64,000 nt of DNA from Gemmatimonadaceae bacterium. GTDB taxonomy: Bacteria > Gemmatimonadota > Gemmatimonadetes > Gemmatimonadales > Gemmatimonadaceae. Position 1 is the first letter of the stretch. Every line of letters begins with the position of its first letter. The translations under genes were made by a program, and so were the position numbers. The notes under the pieces were generated by a model. The model was given only the letters and a program-made list of their open reading frames with translations, searched no databases and had not been told where the DNA came from. Shown here in pieces: positions 10,108 to 18,655 of the stretch. The stretch covers positions 186,001 through 250,000 of the forward strand of contig WYBP01000018.1 in the NCBI GenBank assembly GCA_011525845.1, in the 5' to 3' direction.

Positions 10108-10235
10108 GATGGGAGAGGGGAGATGGGAGATGGGAGGTCGGAAGGGAGCGGGCGAAACAAGTAGCGGTGGACCGACCCGCGCCGCGACACGGTCGTTCCC
10201 CACATCTCACCTCTCCCACCTCCCATCTGCCGCTA
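10108..10235. repeat. Palindromic intergenic element, copy 1 (tdh-kbl)
   Basis: Two inverted arms bound this spacer. The right arm (10201-10235) reads, on the minus strand, CGGCAGATGGGAGGTGGGAG and onwards, directly after the tdh stop. The left arm (10108-10138) is the purine-rich complement-oriented copy (GATGGGAGAGGGGAGATGGG). The centre contains a short GACCG/CGGTC pairing but no T-run. See the other copies at 24881, 36954 and 44220. Confidence 0.7.
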
Positions 10236-11261
10236 GGCGATCTCGAACACGACCTTCCCCGCATCCCCCGACTTGATCACCGCGATCGCCTCCGCGTGCT
10301 GCTCGAGCGGGAACCGGTGCGTGATCACGGGGGTGGGGTCGAACTGCTCCGAGCGCAGGAACTGCGTCATCTGGATCCAGGTGTCATACATCCGGCGGCC
10401 GACCACGCCGTAGACCGTGATGCCCTTGAAGATCACCTCGGTGGCGAAGTCCACGTCCATCGGCTTGGCCGGGATGCCGAGCATCTGCACGCGGCCGCCG
10501 AGGCGCACGAGCTCGAACGCCTGGTGCACCGCGGCCGGCACGCCGCTCATCTCGAGCACCACGTCCACGCCGAGCCCGCCCGTGGCCTTCTGCACCGCCG
10601 CCGCCGCGTCCTTGGGGTGCACCGTCGAGTGCGCTCCCATCGCCCTGGCGAGCGCCAGGCGCTTGGGGTTCACGTCGCTCGCCACCACGTGCGAGGCGCC
10701 CGCGGCCTTCGCGATCCCCACCGCGAAGATCCCGATCGGCCCGCACCCCGTGACGAGCACCGTCGCGCCGGGGAGGTTCGTGCCGTGGAGCGCCGTGTGG
10801 AACGCGTTCCCCATCGGGTCGTGGATCCCGCCGATCTCGAAGGTGACGTCGGGGTCGAGCTGCCAGACGTTGGTGGCCGGCATCGCGATGTAGTCCGCGA
10901 ACGCGCCGTCCCGGTCCACGCCGATGATCCGCGTGTTCGGGCAGACGTGTGCGTTCCCCGTCCGGCAGAGGTGGCAGTGGCCGCAGACGATGTGTCCCTC
11001 GGCGGTCACCCGGTCACCCACCTTCACGTCCGTGACCAGTGCGCCGACGCTCTCGACATCGCCGGCGAACTCGTGGCCCACCGTGAACGGCGGCCGGCAG
11101 CGCCCCTGCGCCCAGGCATCCCACTCGTGGATGTGGACATCGGTGCCGCAGACGCCGGCCCGTCGAACCCGGATCAGTACCTCATTGTCGAGGATCTCGG
11201 GCACGGGGACGTCGCGCAGCACGAACCCGGCGGTGGGGGACTCCTTTCTCAACGCGCGCAA
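10233..11261 (-). CDS. tdh: L-threonine 3-dehydrogenase
   Basis: A zinc-dependent medium-chain dehydrogenase that oxidises L-threonine to 2-amino-3-ketobutyrate with NAD. Visible features are the catalytic zinc ligand in RAGVCGTDVHIHEW and GHE in the FTVGHEFAG segment, the structural zinc cysteines CGHCHLCRTGNAHVC, and the Rossmann motif VTGCGPIGIFAVG. With a TTG start at 11261 the chain begins MRALRKESPTAGFVLRDVPV, which aligns with the usual Tdh N-terminus and gives 342 residues, the normal family length. The frame is open further up but that part is not protein-like. It is the first gene of the tdh-kbl-rhodanese operon. The AT-rich CTAATTATCG near 11295 on the minus strand may be part of the promoter. 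Confidence 0.93.
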   Translation of the reverse strand: MRALRKESPTAGFVLRDVPVPEILDNEVLIRVRRAGVCGTDVHIHEWDAWAQGRCRPPFTVGHEFAGDVESVGALVTDVKVGDRVTAEGHIVCGHCHLCRTGNAHVCPNTRIIGVDRDGAFADYIAMPATNVWQLDPDVTFEIGGIHDPMGNAFHTALHGTNLPGATVLVTGCGPIGIFAVGIAKAAGASHVVASDVNPKRLALARAMGAHSTVHPKDAAAAVQKATGGLGVDVVLEMSGVPAAVHQAFELVRLGGRVQMLGIPAKPMDVDFATEVIFKGITVYGVVGRRMYDTWIQMTQFLRSEQFDPTPVITHRFPLEQHAEAIAVIKSGDAGKVVFEIA

Positions 11262-11398
11262 TGGCGACTCGCAGACTGTGGGAGGGCGAACGATAATTAG
11301 GTTGGTCCCGTCGGCGGCGGGACCGGATCGAGGTTGTAACGTCGCCGCGGCGCCCGCTTCGTGAAAGGGGTGCCGCCACCAAGCCACCCGACACCCGC

Positions 11399-13426
11399 AT
11401 GCCAGACGCGATGGCGCTCCGCATACCGCACCGGACCCTCTCGCTTGGGGAGGCCACGGCGGCGGTGGCGGTGCTCGCGCTGGTGATGCTCATCACGACG
11501 CCGCAGCTGGCGAGTTTCCCCGGTGCGCTCACGCCCTGGCCCGCGCACGGGATCGCCATGGCCATCGTGCTGGCCACCGGCGTCGCGCACCGGCGGCGGC
11601 TCGGCGGCGTCCTCGCCGTCGTGGCGTTCACCGTGTGCGTGGTGAACGTGTATCGCACGGATGCGACCCTCCTGCGCGCGGTCGGGGCGAGCGTTCTGCT
11701 CGTGGGGCAGACCTACTTCGCCGTCTTCCTGTACGACATCGCGGCGAAGGGCGCGCCGCCGCTCTCCGGGACGTTGCCGTACGCCTACCTGTTGATCGCG
11801 GCAGTCCTCGCGAGCGTGCCCGTGACGCTGGTCGGGGGCGTGGGGATCGCCATCTTCGGTGCGGCGGCGGCCCCGGAGTACTCCGGCTGGCTCTGGTGGA
11901 CCGCGTCCGCCTCGTCGGGGACGGCGCTGCTGGGCGGCGCGCTGGTGATCCTCGCGCTCCCGTGGCGAGGACGCCGGAAGGCCCCGGCCTACATCGCCGA
12001 GTTCGCGGTCCTGCTGGTGGCGTACACCGTGGCGCTCGTCGCCGCGTTCGTCGAGCGCGGGCCGCTCGCCGGGATCATGACCCCGGCGGCCGCGACGCTG
12101 CCATTCCTCGTCTGGGGCGGGTTCCGGTTCGGGGTCCGGGGGTTCGGCGTGATGGCGGCGATGCTCATCGTGGTGGTCACCGCGAGCACCTGGGTGGGCG
12201 TCGGGCCGTACGCGCGGATGGACCTCTCGGAGACCGAGCGCTTCAGGCGCTCCTGGGTCTATCTCGCCGCGACGGTGGGGCCGGCGATGATCTTCCCGGT
12301 GGCGCTGGCGGAGCGGACGGCATCGGCCCGCCGGGCCAACGCGGCCCTCGCGCAGCTGCGGGCGATCATCGAGGGCAGCGGGGACCTGATCGCCGCGGTC
12401 GACCGGGGGCACGTCGTGCTGGCGGCGAGCACGTCCTGGGTCCGGAAGTTCGAGGAGGTGGGGGGTGTCGAGTTCGTGGCCGGGCGCACGCGCGCGGAGG
12501 ACTCCGAGCGCTCCGCGGAGGAGCGGGAGGCGTCCCGCGCACTCTGGGACCGGGCGCTCGCCGGTGACGCCTTCACCGTGACCCGGACCATCGGACCCCA
12601 CGCCGGTGCCGCCGAGGAGTACGAGATCACCTACTCCCCCATCCGGGACGGCCAGGGACTCATCGCGGGCGCCTCACAGGTGATGCGCGACGTCACGTTG
12701 CGTCGTCGGCAGGACATCGAGGAGGCGGAATCCCGGCGGCTCGAGAGCGTCGGACGCCTCGCGGGCGGCGTCGCCCACGACTTCAACAACCTGATGACGG
12801 TGGTGCTCGGATACACCGAGCTCCTGCGCGCCTCATTCCCGTCCGGCGACGCGCGCCTCGAGGACCTGGCCGAGGTCGAGCGCGCGGCCTCGCGGGCGGG
12901 CCTCCTGACGCAGCAACTGCTGGCCTTCGCGCGCCGCCGCGAGGTGGAGCCACAGGACATCGACGTGAGCGAGCTGGTGCATGGGATCGTCCGGCTGCTC
13001 TCCCCCGTGGTGGGTCCCGAGATCACGATGGACGTGCGCACCGCGCCGGGCCTCTCGCACGTGCGCCTCGACCCGGCGCAGTTCGAGCAGGTGGTGATGA
13101 ACCTCGCGCTCAACGCCCGGGACGCGATGCCCGACGGCGGGCGGCTCACGATAGAGACCGCGGCGGCCGCGCGCGGGGGGGTGGCCGGCGTCCGACTGCG
13201 CGTCCGGGACTCGGGTCTCGGGATGCCGGCCGACGTGAAGGCGCGGGTCTTCGAGCCCTTCTTCACCACGAAGCCGATCGGGTCCGGGACCGGACTGGGT
13301 CTGGCGACCGTGCACGGCATCGTGGTGCAGGCCGGGGGCGGCATCGAGGTGCGCAGCGCTCCCGGCGCGGGGACCACCTTCGACGTCTTCCTCCCGGCCG
13401 CGAGCGCCGCCGCCCCGGTCGCATGA
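11399..13426 (+). CDS. Membrane PAS histidine kinase, paralog A
   Basis: A 675-residue sensor kinase. About eight to nine hydrophobic segments fill residues 15-310 in a MASE1-like arrangement (WPAHGIAMAIVLATG; FLVWGGFRFGVRGFGVMAAM). They are followed by a PAS domain (about 320-440) and a HisKA domain with VGRLAGGVAHDFNNLMT (His460). The HATPase_c domain has NLALNARDAMP, DSGLGMP and GTGLGLATV. The enzyme should autophosphorylate His460; no receiver is fused and no regulator is adjacent, so the partner is elsewhere. It is divergent from tdh. ATG at 11399 is used, with ATG at 11411 as an alternative; neither has a good Shine-Dalgarno. The next gene is a close paralog. Confidence 0.9.
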   Translation: MPDAMALRIPHRTLSLGEATAAVAVLALVMLITTPQLASFPGALTPWPAHGIAMAIVLATGVAHRRRLGGVLAVVAFTVCVVNVYRTDATLLRAVGASVLLVGQTYFAVFLYDIAAKGAPPLSGTLPYAYLLIAAVLASVPVTLVGGVGIAIFGAAAAPEYSGWLWWTASASSGTALLGGALVILALPWRGRRKAPAYIAEFAVLLVAYTVALVAAFVERGPLAGIMTPAAATLPFLVWGGFRFGVRGFGVMAAMLIVVVTASTWVGVGPYARMDLSETERFRRSWVYLAATVGPAMIFPVALAERTASARRANAALAQLRAIIEGSGDLIAAVDRGHVVLAASTSWVRKFEEVGGVEFVAGRTRAEDSERSAEEREASRALWDRALAGDAFTVTRTIGPHAGAAEEYEITYSPIRDGQGLIAGASQVMRDVTLRRRQDIEEAESRRLESVGRLAGGVAHDFNNLMTVVLGYTELLRASFPSGDARLEDLAEVERAASRAGLLTQQLLAFARRREVEPQDIDVSELVHGIVRLLSPVVGPEITMDVRTAPGLSHVRLDPAQFEQVVMNLALNARDAMPDGGRLTIETAAAARGGVAGVRLRVRDSGLGMPADVKARVFEPFFTTKPIGSGTGLGLATVHGIVVQAGGGIEVRSAPGAGTTFDVFLPAASAAAPVA

Positions 13427-13536
13427 GACGGCCGGGGCTGCCGATACTAACGTGGAGGGTGTACCGGGATCGATTAGATTACCGGTGAATCATATGCCCG
13501 CGCACCGCGGCGGGCGCTCGCGCGCAGGGAGGCAGG

Positions 13537-15561
13537 GTGGACGGAGTGATCACCAGAGGGGGCGAGGAACGAGCGGCGCACCTCTCGGTGATCGTCGCCG
13601 CGGTCGTCGCGCTGGGGTTCGTCACTTGGGTCACGACGCCGACGCTCGGGCACTTCGCGAACGCCCTGATCCCCTGGCCGACGCACGGCCTGGCGATGGC
13701 CATCCTCCTCGTGACGCCCCCGGGACGGCGGATGCTGGTGTCCGGCCTCGTCGCCGGCGCGGTCGCGGTCGCGACCACCGCGAGCGCCATCAGGCTAGAG
13801 CTCACCCTGGTCACCGTCGTGCCCGCCGTCGCGCTCCTGCTCGCGCAGTCCATCGCGGTCACGGTGGCGTTCGAGCGCGTCGCCGGCGCACGCGCTCCAC
13901 TCTCCGGCACCACCCCGTACGCCTGGCTCCTCGCCGTCGTGGTGGCGGTGCCGATCCCCCTCGTGGCCGTCGCCGAGGCGGCGCTCGCGATCGGCGGTCG
14001 CGACGTCGCGCCGGCGTTCACGGCGACGGCCTGGTGGCTCGCCGCCTCCACCTCGGGCGCCGCGATCGTGGGCGGCACCGTCATGCTGCTCTCCGGCGCG
14101 CCGCGCGTCGAGGATGCGCAGCCGCTCGCCAGCCTCGAGTTCGTCCTCCTCTGCGTCATCTACGCGATCGCGGCGGCGTCCGCGTTCGCCGAGGTCGGGC
14201 CGTTCGCCGGCGAGGTGACGCCCGCCCTCGCGGCACTCCCGTTCCTCGTCTGGGGAGGCCTGCGATTCGGTGTGAGGGGGTACGCGATCATCGCGACCCT
14301 GCTCATCGTGATCGTCATCGCCACCAACTGGGTCGACATCGGGCCCTTCTCGAGGTTCGACGAGCCGCGCATCGAACGGTACCGGCGCGCCTGGATCTAC
14401 CTCTCGTCCCTCGTCGGCCCCGCGATGATCTTCCCCGTGGCACTCGCGGAGCGGGCGGCGGCGGAGCGCCGGTCGCGCGCCGCCTTCGCGCAGCTGCACG
14501 CGATCATCGAGGGCACCAGCGACCTCATCGCCGGCGTCGATCGCGACCTCCGCATCGTGGCGGCGAACCGGGCCTGGATCGCCACCTACGAGCGCCTCGG
14601 AGGGAGGCCCTTCCGGGAGGGGGAGTCGCGCGCCACCGACTCGGACATGGCCGAGGCGGAGCTCGCGAGGAGCCGCGAGTACTGGCGCCGGGCCATCGGC
14701 GGGGAACGCTTCACGGTCGCCCGCACGCTCGCGGACCGGAGCGGTGAGGTCCTCGAGCTCGAAGTGACCTATGCGCCCGTGCTCGACGAACAGGGCGTGA
14801 TCGTCGGTGCGTCGCACGTGGTGCGGAACATCACCGAGCGCCGCAATCGCGAGGCCGAGGAGGCCGAGTCGCGACGGCTCGAGAGCGTCGGGCGCCTCGC
14901 GGGAGGGGTCGCGCACGACTTCAACAACCTGATGACGGCCGTGATGGGCTACAGCGAGCTGATCCGCGCCTCCCTCGCGCCCGACGACCCGCGGACCTCC
15001 GACCTGGCGGAGGTCGAGAAGGCGGCGACGCGCGCGGGAGAGCTCACGCAGCAGCTCCTCGCCTTCGCCCGGCGTCGCGACGTGCGGCCGCGGGACATCG
15101 ATCCCGGCGAGACCGTGCTCGGGATCTCACGCCTCATCGCCCCGCTCATCGGCCCGAACATCTCCCTGGACGTCCAGGTGTCGCCCGAGCAGCGCCTCAT
15201 CCGCGTCGACCCGACGCAGCTGGAGCAGATCGTCATGAACCTGGCGGTGAACGCGCGCGACGCGATGGCCGGCGGCGGGACCCTGCGGATCGAGATCGCG
15301 CCGGAGTCGCGCGCGGGCGTCCGCGGCGTGCGCCTCTCCGTCTCGGACTCGGGCGAGGGGATGCCACCGGAGGTGATCGCGCGGATCTTCGAGCCCTTCT
15401 ACACCACCAAGCCCCTCGGCGAGGGCACCGGCCTCGGCCTCGCGACGGTGCACGGCATCGTCCACCAGGCCGGCGGTGCCATCGACGTCGCGAGCGTCCC
15501 CGGGAAGGGCACCCGCTTCGACGTCTTCTTCCCCGAGGTGGGCTCCGCCGCCGGGAACTGA
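13537..15561 (+). CDS. Membrane PAS histidine kinase, paralog B
   Basis: A 674-residue paralog of the preceding gene with the same order of parts: a MASE1-like multi-pass sensor (residues 15-310), PAS, HisKA (His460 in GGVAHDFNNLMT, the same residue number) and HATPase_c (NLAVNARDAMA, DSGEGMP, GTGLGLATV). Start GTG 13537 follows GGGAGGCAGG, a good ribosome site. The 110-base gap after paralog A contains an AT-rich stretch (GATTAGATTACC, then CATATG) that may be a separate promoter. Conservation is high in the membrane and kinase parts and lower in PAS, which suggests duplication followed by divergence of signal recognition. No receiver partner is present. Confidence 0.9.
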   Translation: MDGVITRGGEERAAHLSVIVAAVVALGFVTWVTTPTLGHFANALIPWPTHGLAMAILLVTPPGRRMLVSGLVAGAVAVATTASAIRLELTLVTVVPAVALLLAQSIAVTVAFERVAGARAPLSGTTPYAWLLAVVVAVPIPLVAVAEAALAIGGRDVAPAFTATAWWLAASTSGAAIVGGTVMLLSGAPRVEDAQPLASLEFVLLCVIYAIAAASAFAEVGPFAGEVTPALAALPFLVWGGLRFGVRGYAIIATLLIVIVIATNWVDIGPFSRFDEPRIERYRRAWIYLSSLVGPAMIFPVALAERAAAERRSRAAFAQLHAIIEGTSDLIAGVDRDLRIVAANRAWIATYERLGGRPFREGESRATDSDMAEAELARSREYWRRAIGGERFTVARTLADRSGEVLELEVTYAPVLDEQGVIVGASHVVRNITERRNREAEEAESRRLESVGRLAGGVAHDFNNLMTAVMGYSELIRASLAPDDPRTSDLAEVEKAATRAGELTQQLLAFARRRDVRPRDIDPGETVLGISRLIAPLIGPNISLDVQVSPEQRLIRVDPTQLEQIVMNLAVNARDAMAGGGTLRIEIAPESRAGVRGVRLSVSDSGEGMPPEVIARIFEPFYTTKPLGEGTGLGLATVHGIVHQAGGAIDVASVPGKGTRFDVFFPEVGSAAGN

Positions 15562-15606
15562 CGCGCCACCTGACGCGCCAGCCGACGCGTCAGCCGACGC
15601 GTCAGA
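15559..15606. repeat. Four 12-bp tandem repeats over two convergent stops
   Basis: The units TGACGCGCCACC, TGACGCGCCAGC, CGACGCGTCAGC and CGACGCGTCAGA follow head to tail. They contain the kinase stop (TGA 15559-15561) and, on the other strand, the formate dehydrogenase stop (15602-15604). The last two units carry the palindrome GACGCGTC. No T-run follows, so a simple intrinsic terminator is unlikely. Confidence 0.8.
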
Positions 15607-18550
15607 CGAGCGCCGGCCGCACCGCCGTGATCCGCACGGCGCAGACCTTGAACTCCGGGATCCCCGCCGAGGGATCGAGCGCGGTGTTGGTCAGGAGATT
15701 CGCCGCCGACTCGCGGTAGTGCATCGGGATGAACACCTGGCGGTGCGCCACCCGGTCCGAGAGCCGCACGGCGATCCGGATGGAGTTCCGGCGCGACGTG
15801 ATCTCGACCTCGTCCCCGTCGGAGACGCCGAGCTCGGCGGCGTCCGCCGGATTGAGCTCCACCGTCGCGGTGCTCTCCCGGGAATCGAGCGCCTGTGAGC
15901 GCCGGGTCATGGTGCCCGTGTGCCAGTGGTACATCTGGCGGCCGGTGTTCAGGAAGAACGGGTACTCGGCGTCCGGGAGCTCGGCGGGCGGCAGGTACTG
16001 CACGCCCACCATGCGCGCCTTCCCATCGGCGGTGGGGAAGCGCTGGTCGAACAGGAAGTCGGTCCCCTCGTGCGCCGCGTCCGGCACCGGATACTGCAGT
16101 CCGCCCACGCGCTCGCGCAGCCGCGCGTGCGAGACCCCTCTCCAGCTGGGCGTGACCCGCGCGATCTCGTCGAACACCTCCGCCGCAGTCTCATAGGGGC
16201 TCGGCACCCCGAGGCGCCGCGAGAGGTCGATCACGATGTCGAGGTCGCCGCGCGCCTGGCCGGGCGGGTCCACCGCCTTGTTCGAGAGCTGGATGCGCCG
16301 CTCGGTGTTCACGAACGTCCCGTCCTTCTCGGCGAACGATCCGCCGGGGAGCACGACGTCGGCGCAGCGGGCGGACTCGGTGAGGAAGAGGTCCTGCACC
16401 GCCAGGAACTCGAGGCCGTGGAACCAGGCCTCGGCGTGCGCGACGTCCGGGTCCGAGATGATCGGGTTCTCGCCCATGATGTAGAGCCCGCGCACCGGCG
16501 AGTCGGCGCCGACGATCTCGGTCACCTTCCGTCCCTCCTTCGGGGAGAGCCGCTCCTCCGGGACGCCCCACGCCTCGGCGTAGGCGGCGCGGACCTTCGG
16601 GTCGTCCACGCGGCGGTAGTCGGTGAATGCGAAGGGGATCGCCCCCATGTCGCTCGCGCCCTGCACGTTGTTCTGGCCGCGGATCGGCATCATCGGCGCC
16701 CCCCAGCGCCCGATCATCCCGCAGGCGAACATCAGGTTGAGGAGGGACGTGACGATGTCGGTGCCCGTGTGGTGCTGCGTGAGCCCCATCGCCCAGAGGG
16801 TGGCCGAGTTGGGGCCGCGCGCGTAGAGCTCCGCCGCGCGGCGGATGGTCTCGGCCGGCACGCCGGTGATCGCCTCCGCCATCTCGGGGGTGTACGGCTC
16901 GACGGCGGCACGCACCTCCTCGAGGCCGGTGGTGCGCGACGCGAGGAAGGCGCGGTCCTCGAGCCCCTCGGCCAGCACGTGGCGGAGCATCGCGTTGAGC
17001 AGGGCGACGTCGGTGCCGGGGAGCATCTGCAGGTGGACATCCGCGCGCGCCGCGAGCTCGATGCGCCGCGGGTCGGCGACGATGAGCTTCGCCCCGCGCT
17101 TGAGCGCCCGCTTGATCGCCGCGCCGAACACGGGATGGCTCTCGGTGGTGTTGGCGCCCAGCACGAAGATCACGTCCGACTCGTGCTCCACCTCGCGCAT
17201 CGAGCCGGAGGCCGCGGAGGTGTTCATCGCCCGCTGCATCGCGCTCACCGACGACGAGTGGCAGAGCCGGGTGCAGTGGTCGACGTTGTTGGTGCCGAGC
17301 CCGGCGCGGAAGAGCTTCTGGAGGACGTAGTTCTCCTCGTTCGCGCACTTCGCGGAGGCGAAGGTGGCGAGGCTCTCGCCGCCGTGGGTGTCGCGCAGCC
17401 GGGCGAGCTGCTGGGCGGTGAGGTCGAGTGCCTCCTCCCAGGTCGCCTCGCGGAACGGGGCGAACCAGTCGGCGGGCGTGGCGAGCCGGTCGCGGGGGTC
17501 GCCGAGCGCGGCGTCGGCGCCCGAGTCGGAGCGGCGGAAGGGGTTCGTGCGCGGACGGCGGCCCTTCGCGGCGCGCCCCTCGTCCTCGACCGTCTCCCAG
17601 GGTCCGCCGCGCCGCGGCCACTTCGCCGCCGCCGCATCGGACGGGTCGTACCGCCAGGTGCCGCTCGGGTCACGCGTCCATCCGTGCCGGATGAGGGGCG
17701 TGGTGAGCCGGTCGCGGTGCAGGATGAAGTCGGTGCCGAACCGCCCCTTCACGCAGGTGGAGCCCGTGTTCGGTGTCGGCTCCTCGATCCAGGGGGAGAC
17801 CACGCGCGCCACCTGGCCGTCGCGCACCTCGAGGTCGATCTGGCACCCCACGGCACAGTAGGGGCAGACCGAGCGCACGTAGGTGGCGGACTCGTCCATG
17901 GTCCTCGCGCGCAGCTTCGCCATCGGGAGGATGTCGTGGATCGCACCGGTGGGGCAGACGCGCACGCATTCGCCGCACCAGGTGCACCCCGCGTGCTCCG
18001 GGTTCCCGTCCGCACCGACGATGATCTCGGCATGCTCGCCGCGCTGTGCCATCTCGAGGACGCCGACGACCTGGATGTCCTCGCACGCGCGCACGCAGCG
18101 GGTGCAGAGGATGCAGGTGCTCATGTCGTGCGTGATGATCGGGTCGGTGGTGCGCTCGTCCCCCGTGCGGAGCGGGAGCGCGCCGGAGCGGGTGAGCGGC
18201 ACGTCGTAGCGGTGCACCAGCGCCTCGAACTCGTTCCGCCCGAGGTCCGCCGGGATCTCCTCCACCGGGTAGCGCTCGAGGAGGAGCGCGAGCACGGCCT
18301 GACGGTTCTTCACCGCGCCCTGCGACTCCGTCTGCACGCGCATCCCCTCGGCTGCGGCCGTGGCGCAGGCGGGGAGGAGCTTCGCGGTGCCCTCCACCGA
18401 GACGAGGCAGATGCGGCAGTTGCCCACCGTGGGGAGCTGCGGGTACCAGCAGAGCGTGGGCACGTCGATCCCCGCGGCGCGCGCCGCGTCCAGGATCGTC
18501 GCGCCCTCCGTCACCTCGCACTCCCGCCCGTCGATGGTCAGCTGCGGCAT
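15602..18550 (-). CDS. Formate dehydrogenase catalytic subunit (NAD-type, Cys enzyme)
   Basis: A 982-residue molybdopterin oxidoreductase that should oxidise formate to CO2. N-terminal [2Fe-2S] ligands are C34, C45, C48 and C62. Two [4Fe-4S] ferredoxin clusters sit at C146/149/152/156 and C189/192/195/199. The Mo-domain [4Fe-4S] cluster is at C229/232/236/266. The Mo ligand is Cys430 in CTRLCHSSSVSAM, encoded by TGC, so this is not a selenoprotein. The C-terminal domain binds the second guanine dinucleotide. Residues about 293-366 form a Pro/Arg/Asp-rich insertion in a place where relatives run directly into FREATWEEAL. No NuoE/NuoF-like FDH subunits or FdhD are in the window, so electron acceptor genes lie elsewhere. 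ATG 18550 begins the ferredoxin domain; GAGGAG lies upstream. Confidence 0.92.
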   Translation of the reverse strand: MPQLTIDGRECEVTEGATILDAARAAGIDVPTLCWYPQLPTVGNCRICLVSVEGTAKLLPACATAAAEGMRVQTESQGAVKNRQAVLALLLERYPVEEIPADLGRNEFEALVHRYDVPLTRSGALPLRTGDERTTDPIITHDMSTCILCTRCVRACEDIQVVGVLEMAQRGEHAEIIVGADGNPEHAGCTWCGECVRVCPTGAIHDILPMAKLRARTMDESATYVRSVCPYCAVGCQIDLEVRDGQVARVVSPWIEEPTPNTGSTCVKGRFGTDFILHRDRLTTPLIRHGWTRDPSGTWRYDPSDAAAAKWPRRGGPWETVEDEGRAAKGRRPRTNPFRRSDSGADAALGDPRDRLATPADWFAPFREATWEEALDLTAQQLARLRDTHGGESLATFASAKCANEENYVLQKLFRAGLGTNNVDHCTRLCHSSSVSAMQRAMNTSAASGSMREVEHESDVIFVLGANTTESHPVFGAAIKRALKRGAKLIVADPRRIELAARADVHLQMLPGTDVALLNAMLRHVLAEGLEDRAFLASRTTGLEEVRAAVEPYTPEMAEAITGVPAETIRRAAELYARGPNSATLWAMGLTQHHTGTDIVTSLLNLMFACGMIGRWGAPMMPIRGQNNVQGASDMGAIPFAFTDYRRVDDPKVRAAYAEAWGVPEERLSPKEGRKVTEIVGADSPVRGLYIMGENPIISDPDVAHAEAWFHGLEFLAVQDLFLTESARCADVVLPGGSFAEKDGTFVNTERRIQLSNKAVDPPGQARGDLDIVIDLSRRLGVPSPYETAAEVFDEIARVTPSWRGVSHARLRERVGGLQYPVPDAAHEGTDFLFDQRFPTADGKARMVGVQYLPPAELPDAEYPFFLNTGRQMYHWHTGTMTRRSQALDSRESTATVELNPADAAELGVSDGDEVEITSRRNSIRIAVRLSDRVAHRQVFIPMHYRESAANLLTNTALDPSAGIPEFKVCAVRITAVRPALV

Positions 18551-18611
18551 CGCGAGAAACTCTCCTCGGACTGTGGGTGTCTCAACGTTCGTCGGTGCGG
18601 CGTGCGTTGGC

Positions 18612-18639
18612 AATGTATATTCGCACGAGACCCATTCAA
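18612..18639 (-). promoter_or_regulatory. Candidate promoter of the formate dehydrogenase gene
   Basis: On the minus strand TTGAAT (18634-18639), a 16-base spacer and TACATT (18612-18617) precede the gene by about 60 bases. The match is moderate. The spacer region also serves the divergent tldD gene. Confidence 0.35.
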
Positions 18640-18655
18640 CGACAGAGGACCGCGC

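Noticed and set aside
10108-10235. Repeated short units as a CRISPR array
   Set aside because: Copies are dispersed and inverted, not regularly spaced direct repeats, and no cas gene is present.
17255-17275. Possible selenocysteine in formate dehydrogenase
   Set aside because: The Mo-ligand codon is TGC (Cys), there is no in-frame TGA, and no SECIS-like hairpin is evident.
15920-18655. Long plus-strand frame reading into tldD-1
   Set aside because: Upstream of 18656 it is antisense to the formate dehydrogenase gene; the Tat signal and Shine-Dalgarno fix the real start.
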